From: Yarrowia lipolytica | Lineage: Eukaryota > Ascomycota > Dipodascomycetes > Dipodascales | Direction: 5' to 3' | Length of the DNA stretch: 64,000 nucleotides | Assembly (NCBI RefSeq): GCF_001761485.1 | Contig: NC_090773.1 | Span: forward strand, 1,550,001 to 1,614,000 | Shown here: piece after piece, positions 49,961 to 60,116 of the stretch | How the letters are laid out: every line of letters starts with the position of its first letter | Position numbering within the stretch: the first letter of the stretch is position 1 | Made by a program: the position numbers and the translations under genes | Notes under the pieces: model-generated | Seen by the model: the letters and a program-made list of their open reading frames with translations, nothing else | What the model was told of the DNA's origin: nothing | Databases searched by the model: none

Positions 49961-50935
49961 CTACTTTGTCAGATTACTGGCCCAGACCACACAGTAATGT
50001 TTGAGCAACAAGAGCAGCTCTTCTCGCTCGTCCAGAAACTCGAGCCCATGAATGCGCTGCTGCTCCTCGGGACTCAGCCACTCGTCGTGGATCACGTCCA
50101 TCGATGTGGCCAGCACCTCGGTGTACCCTGCTGCCTTGAACCGCTCAATCTGAGACTCCAGAGACGGGAACTTGGTCATGCTAGGGATAGAAATGCCTCT
50201 GGAAGCCAGGTTTTCGATCATGACCTGCCCAAACTGGTCCTGGCCCGACAGCGGCTCGTACATGACGATGGTGGAGTTGGTAAACTCGCTGGTGATCCAG
50301 AAAATGACCTGTTTGGCCTGGTCCGGCTCGAGGTAGCATAGACAGCATTCACTGATGATCAGAGTCGCAAGACTGGGGTCTGATCCTGGCAACACAAAGC
50401 CTGGGCCGATTGAACGGAGATCTATTCCGTGCAGGTGGTATCTTTGTGTGTGCATGCCGGTTGTCTTGTCGTACTCTTGCGCGCCCACCAACTCCCTCAA
50501 GGTCGAATCCTGCATGATAATGTCTCTTTTTCGCTCGACGGACACGGCGAAATCAATCTCGTGGTACAGAATCTCGTCTCTGTTTTCGGGCTTGCTGCTC
50601 CATAGACTGAATGGCCTCGTGTCCGATCCAGCGCCCAGAGAAATGATCTGGACTCTCTGGCCCGGTTTTTTGGCGGCCAGAAACCGGTCGACCAGTACGT
50701 CGATCGCGTGGTGTCGCACAAAGGTGCCACGGTTGATGAGCGGTAATTTCGGCTGGAATTGAGCCACCACCTTGCGAGCAGACCCGGGGCCTTGTTGAGC
50801 GGCCGCCTGCTTGGAACCAGCCACAAACAGATCGATGAACTCGTCCTGCAGGTACCCTTTCTGCACCGCCGAGTACTTGGACGACAGCGCGTCTCCGTCG
50901 GTAGACTGTACCACTTTATCTTTGCGCAGATTCAT
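49961..50935 (-). CDS. PPM1: Leucine carboxyl methyltransferase 1 (Ppm1), acting on PP2A
   Basis: Ppm1/LCMT1 methylates the C-terminal leucine of the PP2A catalytic subunit, steering assembly with B-type subunits. The 324-residue length fits. The N-terminus has ALSSKYSAVQKGYLQDEFID and the RGTFVRHHAID motif before the SAM site SLGAGSDTRPFSL (99-111). Further family pieces are EIDFAVSVERKRDII, LIISECCLCYLEPDQA and MYEPLSGQDQFGQVMI. It converges on NDUFAF7. Confidence 0.93.
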   Translation of the reverse strand: MNLRKDKVVQSTDGDALSSKYSAVQKGYLQDEFIDLFVAGSKQAAAQQGPGSARKVVAQFQPKLPLINRGTFVRHHAIDVLVDRFLAAKKPGQRVQIISLGAGSDTRPFSLWSSKPENRDEILYHEIDFAVSVERKRDIIMQDSTLRELVGAQEYDKTTGMHTQRYHLHGIDLRSIGPGFVLPGSDPSLATLIISECCLCYLEPDQAKQVIFWITSEFTNSTIVMYEPLSGQDQFGQVMIENLASRGISIPSMTKFPSLESQIERFKAAGYTEVLATSMDVIHDEWLSPEEQQRIHGLEFLDEREELLLLLKHYCVVWASNLTK

Positions 50936-52216
50936 TGTCGACAGTGTAGTGAGACGTCCAAGTGCGAGTAGATCGATTGGTTGTACAACTACTTCCAGAT
51001 TGCATTAAGTTCTGTACCTGTGGTGGAGTGCATGACCAAGCAAAAGTAATTATGGCGGAGTGAAGGAGGAGAGCGGCTCGTCCGGTGATCTGGAAGTCGA
51101 GCGGTGTCGAGTTGTGGTGTGGTGCATCGCGTCTCACGATTGCTTTTCGGGCTGTCCTGTGGCAACTCTCTGCTGACTAATCACGCGGGAGGCGCCACGT
51201 GACGTGTACAATCTCGCAATGACTTTAGTAGCAAGTGACAGAGGGTGACTGACGACTGGTGGACGGTTTTGTGGGTTCCGTGTGATGTGTCATTCTGGAC
51301 CCTGTCTTGGTTGATATATATATTTTCGCCCGAAACAAGATACTTTTAATATACACCTGAAATTAGACATGTACAAGAACATCTGACGCCAGAACGCCGT
51401 CAAGTAAAAGGGAGTACTTGTACTTGTACAGTTACAGTGTATGCCACGTGACCGTGGGGGATTGCTGATCCAAGGACAGGATTGACATATGGAACTATAT
51501 TGTTTGATGTTTTTTTTTCTTTTTTTATTCTTCTAGTTTTTCCTCTTTATTCGCTATCTGACTTGACTTCCCTTAAACATCACGATGAACCCAATTTCGC
51601 GTCGTAAAAAGGGGCCAGCTCGACCAGTTGACCAGACAGATAATTGGAGGGCCAAATGGTGCGGATAGGAGCACCTTTTCGAGGTAATAAAGGGAACAAA
51701 AAGGCAACAATAAGTTTGTTGAGCATACCTGTCCAGTATTGTACTTCCAATGGCATCTTTTACTGGTATTGCTAGCCGCCCTCGAACAAAATACACCTGA
51801 ATTTTTTTTCTTTTTTCTTGATTCCAGTCTGGAACAGAACAGAAAAACTTCAGAAAAGACGAAATGTATGTCGTAATTTGACATGATTCCAATCAAAGTA
51901 ATACCACGAGAGGCCGGAACACGGACAATTCGGCAGTTCCAGACCTGGTTCAACCAGCTCACTCTTCGAGCCAGATTCATAGGTGCTCATTGACTTTATC
52001 ATTACTTACCATTACAGACTTGGGAGTCATAGAGTCAGAAAGGTCTAGCCACATGAACGACATACAATGGCACTCTGCTCCACTAACTCCATCCATCGTA
52101 CACTCTACACTCTTCTACAGCTTCAGAACACTCGATTCACTCGCGTTCCTCGTTCATAAATACAACATGCTATACATGAATCTTTTTTTTAGCTAAACAA
52201 TGTGTTCAATCTGAAC
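50936..52216. other. Intergenic region between PPM1 and RPS4
   Basis: 1.28 kb. It contains the PPM1 promoter, two CACGTG E-boxes (about 51,196 and 51,445), a TACTTGTACTTGTACAG cluster (about 51,415-51,435), T-runs at about 51,510-51,545 and a 36-codon ORF at 51883-51993 with coding-like codon use. A weaker frame at 51990-52196 abuts the RPS4 stop. No gene confirmed. Confidence 0.5.
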
Positions 52217-53163
52217 TTACTCCTGCTTGGCTCGTCGGGCATCTCGCTCCTCAGCAATGGAGAGCTTGATACCCTTGCCCTTGGGCAGAGAGATGAGAGA
52301 CTTGTTGCCCTCACCGATAACGAAAACGTTAGTGAGTCGGGTAACAAACTGGTTGTCAAGAGCGTCCTTGATGTGGACGATATCGAAGCCACCCTCATGT
52401 CGCTCTCGGTGGGTGATGGTGCCGACTCGGCCCATGTTTCGACCTCCGGTGGTCATGACAATGTTACCGTTCTCAAACTTGACGAAAGAGGTGATCTTGC
52501 CGGTGGCCAGGTCGATCTTGACGGTGTCGTTGACCTTGATGAGAGGGTCGGGGTACCGGATGGTTCGGCCGTCGTGGGTGACGAGGTAGGGGATACCCTT
52601 CTTGCCAACCTGGACTCGCTTGACCTTGCCGAGCTTGTAAGCAGCCTCCTCATCGGTGATTCGGTGGACGGCAAATCGGCCCTTGACGTCGTAGACAAGT
52701 CGGAAGTTCTCGCCGGTCTTCTCGAGCTGGATGACATCCATGAAGCCAGCGGGGAAAGTGGAGTCGGTTCGGACCTTGCCGTCGACCTTGACCAGTCGCT
52801 GCATGAGAATGGCGTTAACCTCTCGGCCGTTCAGGGCGTACTTGAGACGGTTTCGCAGGAAGATGACGAGAGGCAGAGACTCTCGCAGCTTGTGGGGACC
52901 GGCAGACGATCGGGGAGCGTAGGTGCCGGACAGCTTGTCCAGCATCCAGTGGGAGGGAGCTGCGAGTCGCTTGAGATGCTTCTTGCTGGCGTTAGTTTAG
53001 TTCGTGGGGCAGAGGCGACTGAGTCGAAGCTCTTTGCTTCTCGTCATCATCTCCTCTTGACACACCCAGAACAGCCCTTATCCTTCTTCTAAAAGCGATG
53101 GGCTAGCCTGGTCTGTGCCTCATCTGATCGGGGGGTGGGGGATACTCACGGTCCTCGGGCCAT
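52217..53163 (-). CDS. RPS4: 40S ribosomal protein eS4 (Rps4)
   Basis: eS4 is a core small-subunit protein. Exon 1 is only 14 nt (53150-53163, MARGP with a split codon). The intron is 164 nt (52986-53149, GTGAGT donor, ACTAACGCCAG end), and exon 2 is 52217-52985, giving 260 residues against 261 in S. cerevisiae. The join yields [20 protein letters not shown], the expected N-terminus; without it the frame would start internally at 52945. The S4 RNA-binding region ([19 protein letters not shown]) and KOW-containing C-terminal part ([17 protein letters not shown]) are clear. An intron right after the start is usual for Yarrowia ribosomal protein genes. Confidence 0.95.
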
Positions 53164-53261
53164 TTTTGTGTTTGTTGAGTGAAGAAAAGATTTGGAGGTC
53201 GGATGTATACTTTTCACTGACGGGGGGGAAGAGTTGGGAGTGTTCGTTTTGGGAAGAAGCA

Positions 53262-53276
53262 GTCACGTCATGTGAC
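53262..53276. promoter_or_regulatory. Inverted repeat GTCAC-N5-GTGAC upstream of RPS4
   Basis: It lies about 100 bp before the RPS4 start. CAGTCAC resembles the HomolD box (CAGTCACA) of ribosomal protein promoters in several fungi, and the dyad could bind a dimer. Motif seen; function inferred. Confidence 0.35.
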
Positions 53277-54226
53277 CAGACGGGAGAGAGGGTAATGTTG
53301 GAAGGTCTCAAAATGAGATTTCAACAGACATTGCGGGGGAATTGACAACGAATTTATATTTATAATGGCGCTGTAAACCTTTTGGTGTTTTTTTTCGAAC
53401 GATTCTGGGCAATATTGACAGAGATAGATCGATGTTCTCAGAGATGCTCTCGTCCCATTGGTTGAAATAAAGTTACTTATTGGGAGGTAACAATTCGGGG
53501 TGTAAATAGTTGAGGTAATAGTTAAGTAAATGCAAGTAGTTGGGGTGGAAGATATAACACGATGCTCGGCATTGATAACAGCGGAAAACAGGTAATATCA
53601 TAAAGACAATGAGTGAAAATCGACAGTGTGTTTTTATTAACCCATTGACGCTCTATTACCTCTGTCGAACAGCCCCTGTTGGGGTGTTGAGACAAGTAGC
53701 AGGTAACTAAATTTCCATCTAAAGTACGTTACGATGGATTATATTGGCCCAACGGAAGCGAATGGAGTCCAAATGCAAAGAGAATGAGATTTAAAACGAC
53801 AGTTGGAGTGTTTAACAGAAACAATTTCGCCCATGAGTTCATTATTGGTGGATAGAGACATCCCTCCCTGCATCACCAACTACTTGGTACACTGAACTTG
53901 GAGCCATACAAGTGGATCAGAGCGCTGGATATGACGGAAAAAACCGACTCAGTGGATGTATGCGGACGAATAAATAAGTTTGGTAAAATATCCCCGGGAT
54001 GTTATCAATAATGGAGCTGTTTGAGAGTCCTCTGTGTGGTCTCGACTACTGTATGTACTGTAGTCAATTCGTAAAGATGCAAGGCCCCAATATAAAATAA
54101 AAATATATCAATAAAATATATATAATTCTTAAAAAATAAATTGCCCAAAATTTAAAAACTTGCCCCAAGAATAGTTATACTGTGAAAAATAATACCAAAA
54201 GTACACAAATCAACTCCCTACATGAT

Positions 54227-54274
54227 TATGATTCCATTGATATAATAATATCCACCACATGACATACAAAAATA
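54227..54274 (+). repeat. Degenerate 48-bp element, copy A
   Basis: Begins TATGATTCCATTGATATAAT and ends GACATACAAAAATA. It aligns without gaps to copies B and C at 35 of 48 positions each. Confidence 0.65.
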
Positions 54275-54300
54275 CTGATTTTTTTCTTTCGGCCTGTTAT

Positions 54301-54327
54301 ATATAGTTCTTCATATTATAACTATAT
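54301..54327. repeat. AT-rich dyad ATATAGTT-N11-AACTATAT
   Basis: Perfect 8-bp inverted arms at 54301-54308 and 54320-54327, at the edge of the AT-rich block. Yarrowia centromeres and origins are described as AT-rich with short dyads, so this is a weak candidate. Confidence 0.5.
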
Positions 54328-54444
54328 CCCGATATATTTGCAACTTTCTTCGCCCCAATGTTGTTCATTCTCCTCGTTCCTCTCAAAAACATATTCACTG
54401 GGAAAAGTGGCTATTGAAATACATCATTTTGGTCGGAAGATTGG

Positions 54445-54492
54445 GTTGATTCGAAACATACAACAATATCTATCCGTTGACATACAAAAATA
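54445..54492 (+). repeat. Degenerate 48-bp element, copy B
   Basis: Begins GTTGATTCGAAACATACAAC and ends GACATACAAAAATA; the last 14 bases are identical to copy A. Start-to-start distance from copy A is 218 bp. Confidence 0.65.
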
Positions 54493-54522
54493 TCGAGTCT
54501 TCCTATCTACACTCCATCCCCA

Positions 54523-54530
54523 TGACGTAA
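54523..54530 (+). promoter_or_regulatory. bZIP/CRE-like site TGACGTAA upstream of the mannosidase gene
   Basis: It lies 221 bp before the start codon. TGACGT cores are bound by bZIP factors, including the Hac1 group that drives ERAD genes. This is a short motif and could be chance. Confidence 0.25.
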
Positions 54531-54634
54531 TCAAAATGCTATATGTAAGCACCTTGTAGAGAGCCCCCCATGGAATACAAATATTGCTATGGCAGGTATC
54601 TGTAAAAGTTGTATCATTAGACTTCTAACTTCCT

Positions 54635-54682
54635 TATGATTGCAACCATCTAACAACATCCGCCACTTGTCCCACAAAAATG
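54635..54682 (+). repeat. Degenerate 48-bp element, copy C
   Basis: Begins TATGATTGCAACCATCTAAC and ends CCCACAAAAATG. It lies 190 bp after copy B and 69 bp before the mannosidase start codon. Confidence 0.6.
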
Positions 54683-54750
54683 TTCCCTGAAGTTCCCCCG
54701 ACTACATCACGATACTTCAATATCAAACTCTATCATTTGCACTCCATACA

Positions 54751-56817
54751 ATGAAATGGTGGCTTCTGACGCCGGTTCTGGCGTTTGATTTCAGCCGTGG
54801 GTCGCTCCATGCGCTGCGCAACGAGAGCGAGACGCTCTTCGACCACGCCTACAATTCCTACATGCTCCATGGGTTCCCGCATGACGAGGTTCGACCAATT
54901 GCATGCGAGGGGGTCACGCGAGACAAGGACGAGACGAATCTGGGTCGCAACGATCTTATGGGCGGGTGGCCGGTGACTCTTATCGACACGCTGGACACGC
55001 TGGCGGTGATGGGCCGCAAAGCCGAGTTCGAACAGGGCGTTTCGCAGGTTCTGCAACACGTCAAGAACTTTGACTACGACGCCACGGTGCAGGTGTTTGA
55101 AACGACCATCAGAACATTGGGAGGTCTTCTGGCGGCTCATACGTACGCCTCATCACCGGACCTGGGCATGCAGATACAAAACTACGGCGGAGAACTGCTA
55201 ACTCTGGCGACAGATCTGGGAGATCGACTGCTGTTGGCGTTCGAAGGGGTCGATCATGGAATCCCGCACCCTCGAGTCAACTTGCGACGAGGTATCAGAC
55301 CGGTGGGAGGCAAGTACATCACCGACGCCTGTGCAGCCGGAGGAGGGTCTTTGCTGCTCGAGTTTGGACTACTGTCAAAGCTGACTCGAGACCCAAAATA
55401 CATTGATGCGGCGGAGAAATCCTTCTTCGCCATCTGGGAACTGCGATCGGACAGAGACCTGCTTCCTATGGGCATAGACCAGGACACACTGCGCATTACC
55501 TCGGCCATGAGCGGGGTCGGCGCCTCGGCAGACTCCTACTACGAGTATGCCCTCAAGTGGTACCTCATGTCTGGAGACGAGCGGTTCTGGGAGGTGTACT
55601 CGCGATCAAGACGGGCCATCGATACCTGGAACACCCATCCGGACACATGGCATCATTACAATGTGCACTATGTGACTGGCGAAGGCGTGGCGCCCTGGAT
55701 CGATTCTCTCAGTGCCTTCTTCCCTACTCTGGACGTGCTTACCGGCAATCTCAAGCGGGCCATCAGGACCCATCTCACCCATATGAAGCTGTGGAACACT
55801 TATGCCGGCATTCCTGAACGCTGGCGGTTCACAGACGCCCAGGTCGATCTGGAGTGGTACCCTCTACGGCCCGAGCTCATAGAGTCGACTTACTACCTCT
55901 ACCGAGCTACCCGAGACGTCTTCTATCTGCAATGTGGACGTAAGATCATGTCCGATCTCAATCTGCGTAACAAGGTGGAATGTGGGTATGCAGGCACCCA
56001 GAACGTCAAGACCGGCGAACTGGCGGACCGGATGGAGTCGTTTTTCATGTCTGAAACTGCAAAGTATCTCTACCTGCTGTTTGACACCGACAACGGCCTC
56101 AACAACGACTCGCGACAGTTCATCTGGAGCACCGAGGGCCATCCTCTTTACTTTGACGATAGGGTGCTTTCCAATTCGTACTCTGAGAAGCTCCCTCGTG
56201 AGCCCTCCAAGGGTCTGGAAGACGTGAATGGTACGGCTCTCATCTGTCCCAAATTCAACCATCCCACAGGCCCCTTTTCTCTCATAGGCGCATGGCCACA
56301 CATGTACGATCTCAATGCTCGGTATAAGTACGAGAAGCCCTGGTATCTGCGTCCCATTCTAAACCGGCCGTGGTCGACTCTGCTGCGAAAGCTCCGAAAC
56401 GACGGCACGTCAGTCGTCAAAAAGGGCATGATGGCAGATGCTGAAATGGAGCCTGGGTTCTACGAGCGCTATGTGGCTGGCACCAGACCCACATGCGCCG
56501 CCATTCTCGACGGAGACATGCATGACGTGTCGTTTGGAAGCGACACCACCAGTGTTTATCCCCCGCTGTACCAGGAGCCCGATTCCAAGACGGGCTATCT
56601 GGAGTTTGAGTCTCTGGATGGAGTCAAGTTGACGCTTGTGGCGCGCGACAATCACTTTTGGCTGCTCAACATCAATGGAGTGGGCTGTTCCGGAGCCAAC
56701 GTGGACTGGTATTACAATGTGCCCAACAACGTGATCAACATCAACAAGGCTACCGGCCTGTTGAACTTTCGGGGTCGCGATGTGCCCAACATCAAAATCG
56801 GCAAGATCATTTCGTGA
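54751..56817 (+). CDS. MNL1: EDEM/Htm1-like GH47 alpha-1,2-mannosidase of the ER
   Basis: Htm1/EDEM proteins trim mannose from misfolded glycoproteins to expose the glycan signal for ERAD. The 688-residue protein starts with a short hydrophobic signal (MKWWLLTPVLAF). The GH47 barrel then follows with EDEM-type motifs: HAYNSYMLHGFPHDEVRPI, NDLMGGWPVTLIDTLDTLAV (the sequence class of EDEMs rather than of Golgi mannosidase I), YTDACAAGGG-like GGKYITDACAAGGGSLLLEF (quoted as 20), MGIDQDTLRITSAMSG, GDERFWEVYS, ERWRFTDAQVDLEWYPLRPE and SETAKYLYLLFD. The C-terminal 150 residues are not GH47 and may bind a partner such as Pdi1. No HDEL-type retrieval signal is present, as in S. cerevisiae Htm1. Confidence 0.85.
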   Translation: MKWWLLTPVLAFDFSRGSLHALRNESETLFDHAYNSYMLHGFPHDEVRPIACEGVTRDKDETNLGRNDLMGGWPVTLIDTLDTLAVMGRKAEFEQGVSQVLQHVKNFDYDATVQVFETTIRTLGGLLAAHTYASSPDLGMQIQNYGGELLTLATDLGDRLLLAFEGVDHGIPHPRVNLRRGIRPVGGKYITDACAAGGGSLLLEFGLLSKLTRDPKYIDAAEKSFFAIWELRSDRDLLPMGIDQDTLRITSAMSGVGASADSYYEYALKWYLMSGDERFWEVYSRSRRAIDTWNTHPDTWHHYNVHYVTGEGVAPWIDSLSAFFPTLDVLTGNLKRAIRTHLTHMKLWNTYAGIPERWRFTDAQVDLEWYPLRPELIESTYYLYRATRDVFYLQCGRKIMSDLNLRNKVECGYAGTQNVKTGELADRMESFFMSETAKYLYLLFDTDNGLNNDSRQFIWSTEGHPLYFDDRVLSNSYSEKLPREPSKGLEDVNGTALICPKFNHPTGPFSLIGAWPHMYDLNARYKYEKPWYLRPILNRPWSTLLRKLRNDGTSVVKKGMMADAEMEPGFYERYVAGTRPTCAAILDGDMHDVSFGSDTTSVYPPLYQEPDSKTGYLEFESLDGVKLTLVARDNHFWLLNINGVGCSGANVDWYYNVPNNVININKATGLLNFRGRDVPNIKIGKIIS

Positions 56818-57672
56818 TTCTTACGGTGCCGTGGCGACTGATGCCGTGAATGTATTTATTGTTTATTTGACCGTGTGTAGGAGTGTAGGTCGGCTCAAAG
56901 GAGAGAAAAGAAACATTCATCTCATGTAGCTGTCGGACACAGGGATAAACTCTCCAGTATTCATATGATAGGAGATACAGACCAAGTTCTTGAGCAGACC
57001 AACTCCAGCTCGACGCAATCATCTCCAAGTGCGACTACGTACCTGTTAGTTGGTATAAACGGAACACTCCAAGTCGACCAGTTGTAGATTAACCAAGGGA
57101 CTTCTTCGGAATACGATCCAGCTAGACTACAAGTAGGAGTACATACTGTACATATATCGATGTCGCTTTCTGGACAGTATCATACATACTGGTTTCCCAG
57201 ACTTCTCCCACTCGGCCCAGCCAGTTTCGCGGGTGTCTCTGGCGCTCGGCCCGACCATCATGTCGTTCATAGACACCGTTTCAATCAATCACAGACCATC
57301 TTTTGATCATATACTGTAGATGCCTTTACTGGTTTACTGTGGACTCTGAGCAATTGACAATCCCCATGAAGTTCCTGGAAGAAATCGTATATCAGGCTAC
57401 AACTGGACTACAGTACTACGAGTGATGTTAGATGACATGATCTGTATTCAATAATGGCACATATCCAATATTTTATACCTACTACTGAGCATTGAGAAGC
57501 ACCCCCGTATACATGGCCCTTAAATATCCACTACTCGCGCAGTCTGAGTCCTCCCCAGTGTGTCGTGATTCACCGTCTCCTCAGGATCAGTCTAGACTGA
57601 GTCGCGGAGACAGAAGTGTCCAGATATCGTTAATTATGTTGATACCGATACTTTTTGAGACAATTACATGTT

Positions 57673-57736
57673 GAGACCGATACTTGTCGAGACCGATACT
57701 TGTCGAGACCGATACTTGTCGAGACCGTTACTTATC
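57673..57736 (+). repeat. Tandem repeat, 4 copies of GAGACCGATACTTGTC
   Basis: Three identical 16-bp units, then one with two changes, flanked by further decayed copies on both sides (about 57,640-57,790). Confidence 0.9.
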
Positions 57737-58534
57737 GAGATTGTTCCAATGCTGATACTGATACTTGTCGAAACGGTTACTTCTGTTACTTACGTCGGAA
57801 CCATTCGATACCGTAATCTCAGTTTTCCCGCGACTGTGGTCGTGAAAAAAAGGTCAAGACCCTTTCGTTCGCTTCCAGTCGTGGCTCTTGAGAGACCACA
57901 TATGGTACCGTGCTGTACTTTGGGTCATCTCTCAGCATGTTCTCTCTCGGGTGGTGTGAGTACTGCTGTTTGACAACTGAACCCATCCTTCGCAACAAAC
58001 AGTTCTCGTCCGCTGGGGTTATCAGGCCCTGGTACCGCGCCCACAAGCGTCAAATTTGTGTCGAAAATGCTGTTCAGCTGGGCGAAATCACCGGTACCAA
58101 ATGTCAGCCAGTGGTAGAATCTGTCTCGACTCGACATGGCAGGACCCCTGTCCAGCATCTAGAAAGTTCTCGGAAATGACCCATTCTCCTCACCCACACG
58201 ACCAGCGGACTCATTCTCTTTGACGGATTGCTTCAGGATCTAGAACTGCCGCCAAAAAGCCCACTTTATCCGCTTATCGACATCGTTATCTTGCATCATA
58301 TATGCACCACACGCTGCTCATGCATTCCCGAAGCAGTCTTCCCAAACGGGTTTCCCAAATCGGACTTGTCACAATTTCGTCTTTACTTCTATTACGAGAT
58401 ATATAATGAACACTACACTGCCAACCATTAACTCGTGTCTACTCGCGTTTTCCTTTTGTTAAATCCACCTTTCAAAGGTCCATTGAAGGATTCCAAGGTG
58501 TCTCAGGTGTCTCAGGTCTTTCAGGTTTTTCAGA

Positions 58535-58567
58535 TCTCTTTCACCTCTCTTTCACCTCTCTTTCACC
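58535..58567 (+). repeat. 3 copies of TCTCTTTCACC in a CT-rich leader
   Basis: Three perfect 11-bp units inside a 160-bp pyrimidine-rich tract that also holds TCTCAGG repeats and ends just before the KAR5-like start. It is probably transcribed as 5' leader. Confidence 0.85.
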
Positions 58568-58666
58568 TCTCTGGAAGGTCTTTATTTCACCTCTCGCACG
58601 TCTCTCTCAAGTCTCTCAGGTCTCTCAGATCTCTCAGGTCTCTCAAATCTCTCCATCTCGCACCCC

Positions 58667-59890
58667 ATGTCCCTATCGTACTCGTTCAACACCACCATCT
58701 TCACTGAGAATCGCGACCTGGTCGCAGCCCTCCAACCTCAAACCAACTGCGCTCGAACCGCTCTGACTCTCATCGTGTCGGATTGTGGCAAATTATCCTC
58801 TTTCAACGAAGACCAGCAATTGCGAGTGTCGCTGGCGGTGGGCCTGGCGGTTTGCGAATTCAAGGCGGCCCAGGTGACATACCCAGACGCATGTAACAAC
58901 ATTGAAGACTGGATGTCGACATCGGCCTGCACACAACAACTCGTGTCGTCGCCTCAGTGGTGGACCACCTACCACGGATGCTACAACTCCGTCAAACAGA
59001 TCTGCCACATGCACGAGGCCAGCCGAGAATGCGACCGCGCGCTAAAAACCCACAGCCAGATTGTCGACATGCAAGAAAAATTGCACACCAAGATGGACCA
59101 GTACTGGGAACTGGTAGAAACCATGTCGGATCACAGAGACGCGGTGCTGGATTACTGGAACGACACGTTTGACTTTATGAGCGAGACTCTCGCCCACATG
59201 AAGGAAACCTCGGTGTCCCTGAATGCCGTCTACAGAGATAACTTTGCTCAGGCACAGGAGCACTTCCAGATGCTGTCAGAAAATCTACAGGAGGCAAGGG
59301 TACAAATGGAAAACCTCGGGTGGGCCGCCCAGGATGCAGTCGTCTCGTTGTCCAAGTCTACACTCGCAGAACAATCTCTGGTGTCGGAAAGACTCAAGAA
59401 TGACGCCTCCAGCTTACACAAACTGTTGGTACTGGCACACCAAGACACCACAGAGAGCTTTGAGACCCAGCTGCAACAGTCACTCACAATACTAGTTGAG
59501 TCTAGCGACAATGTGCTTCTCAACCATGTGCAGCAAGTAAGTTCACGACTGTCTGCTCTCATGTCCGACCTCGAAGAGAGCCAGAAGAAGAACATGGATA
59601 TGCAACATCAGCTGCAGCAAAAGGTGAGAACGATCAACGATGACATCGAGGGATTCACAGACACGGTTAAGCAGGGGCTGGAGGCTAGCCACTCGCTTCT
59701 GAACCTGGTCAAGTCGAAAATCCAACTCGTCAACGGCGTCGTGAGCATTTTCAGTCGACCTGTCAGGAGTGCATTCCAACTGGCCAGCTTCATCATCATG
59801 ATCAGAGCGGCATTCATCGGAGGAATCTATACCAGTATCGGGTTGGTGATGGGGAGTATGCTTGGTGTTCTTGTTATGCAGCAGGTGTAG
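58667..59890 (+). CDS. KAR5: Kar5/Tht1-family nuclear membrane fusion protein
   Basis: Kar5/Tht1/GEX1 proteins sit in the nuclear envelope and are needed for nuclear fusion after mating. The 407-residue protein has the Cys-rich N-terminal domain of the family: CARTALTLIVSDC, VSLAVGLAVCEF, YPDAC and ACTQQLVSSPQWWTTYHGCY. A long coiled-coil region spans about 130-340. The C-terminus carries hydrophobic segments (LASFIIMIRAAFIGGIYTSI; GLVMGSMLGVLVMQQV). Family members have an N-terminal signal peptide, but none is visible after this ATG, so a 5' exon may be missing or the start may be wrong. I found no good acceptor upstream. Confidence 0.75.
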   Translation: MSLSYSFNTTIFTENRDLVAALQPQTNCARTALTLIVSDCGKLSSFNEDQQLRVSLAVGLAVCEFKAAQVTYPDACNNIEDWMSTSACTQQLVSSPQWWTTYHGCYNSVKQICHMHEASRECDRALKTHSQIVDMQEKLHTKMDQYWELVETMSDHRDAVLDYWNDTFDFMSETLAHMKETSVSLNAVYRDNFAQAQEHFQMLSENLQEARVQMENLGWAAQDAVVSLSKSTLAEQSLVSERLKNDASSLHKLLVLAHQDTTESFETQLQQSLTILVESSDNVLLNHVQQVSSRLSALMSDLEESQKKNMDMQHQLQQKVRTINDDIEGFTDTVKQGLEASHSLLNLVKSKIQLVNGVVSIFSRPVRSAFQLASFIIMIRAAFIGGIYTSIGLVMGSMLGVLVMQQV

Positions 59891-60116
59891 CACCATAATC
59901 TGCACCATGGTCGTCATGCACAAATAAATATATTCCTATGTATCTTCCACCTATGTACTGGTGGGTCTGGACTGAAAAAACAAACTGATTTTCAAACCAA
60001 AGACCATGTTCTAGCATCGAGCAAGAAATCAAGTCCTCAACACTCAAGTAGCCAGATAATGTATGTTCCTGAGAGTCCCCATAAGCTAGAAATGAGTGCT
60101 TGGTCTCACCCCTCCT

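Larger units (their letters stand above)
53164..54750. other. Intergenic region between RPS4 and the EDEM-like mannosidase gene
   Basis: 1.6 kb. The first part is the RPS4 promoter, with a GTCAC-N5-GTGAC dyad at 53262-53276. From 54061 to 54300 the sequence is 74% A+T by my count and is followed by an 8-bp-arm dyad. Three degenerate copies of a 48-bp element lie at 54227, 54445 and 54635. No supported gene. Confidence 0.6.
56818..58666. other. Intergenic region between the mannosidase and KAR5-like genes
   Basis: 1.85 kb. It contains a 16-bp tandem repeat (57673-57736) and a CT-rich leader (about 58,496-58,655) with small repeats. A GTGTGAGT donor-like string at about 57952 follows a short ATG frame, but no acceptor was found. 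No supported gene. Confidence 0.55.
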
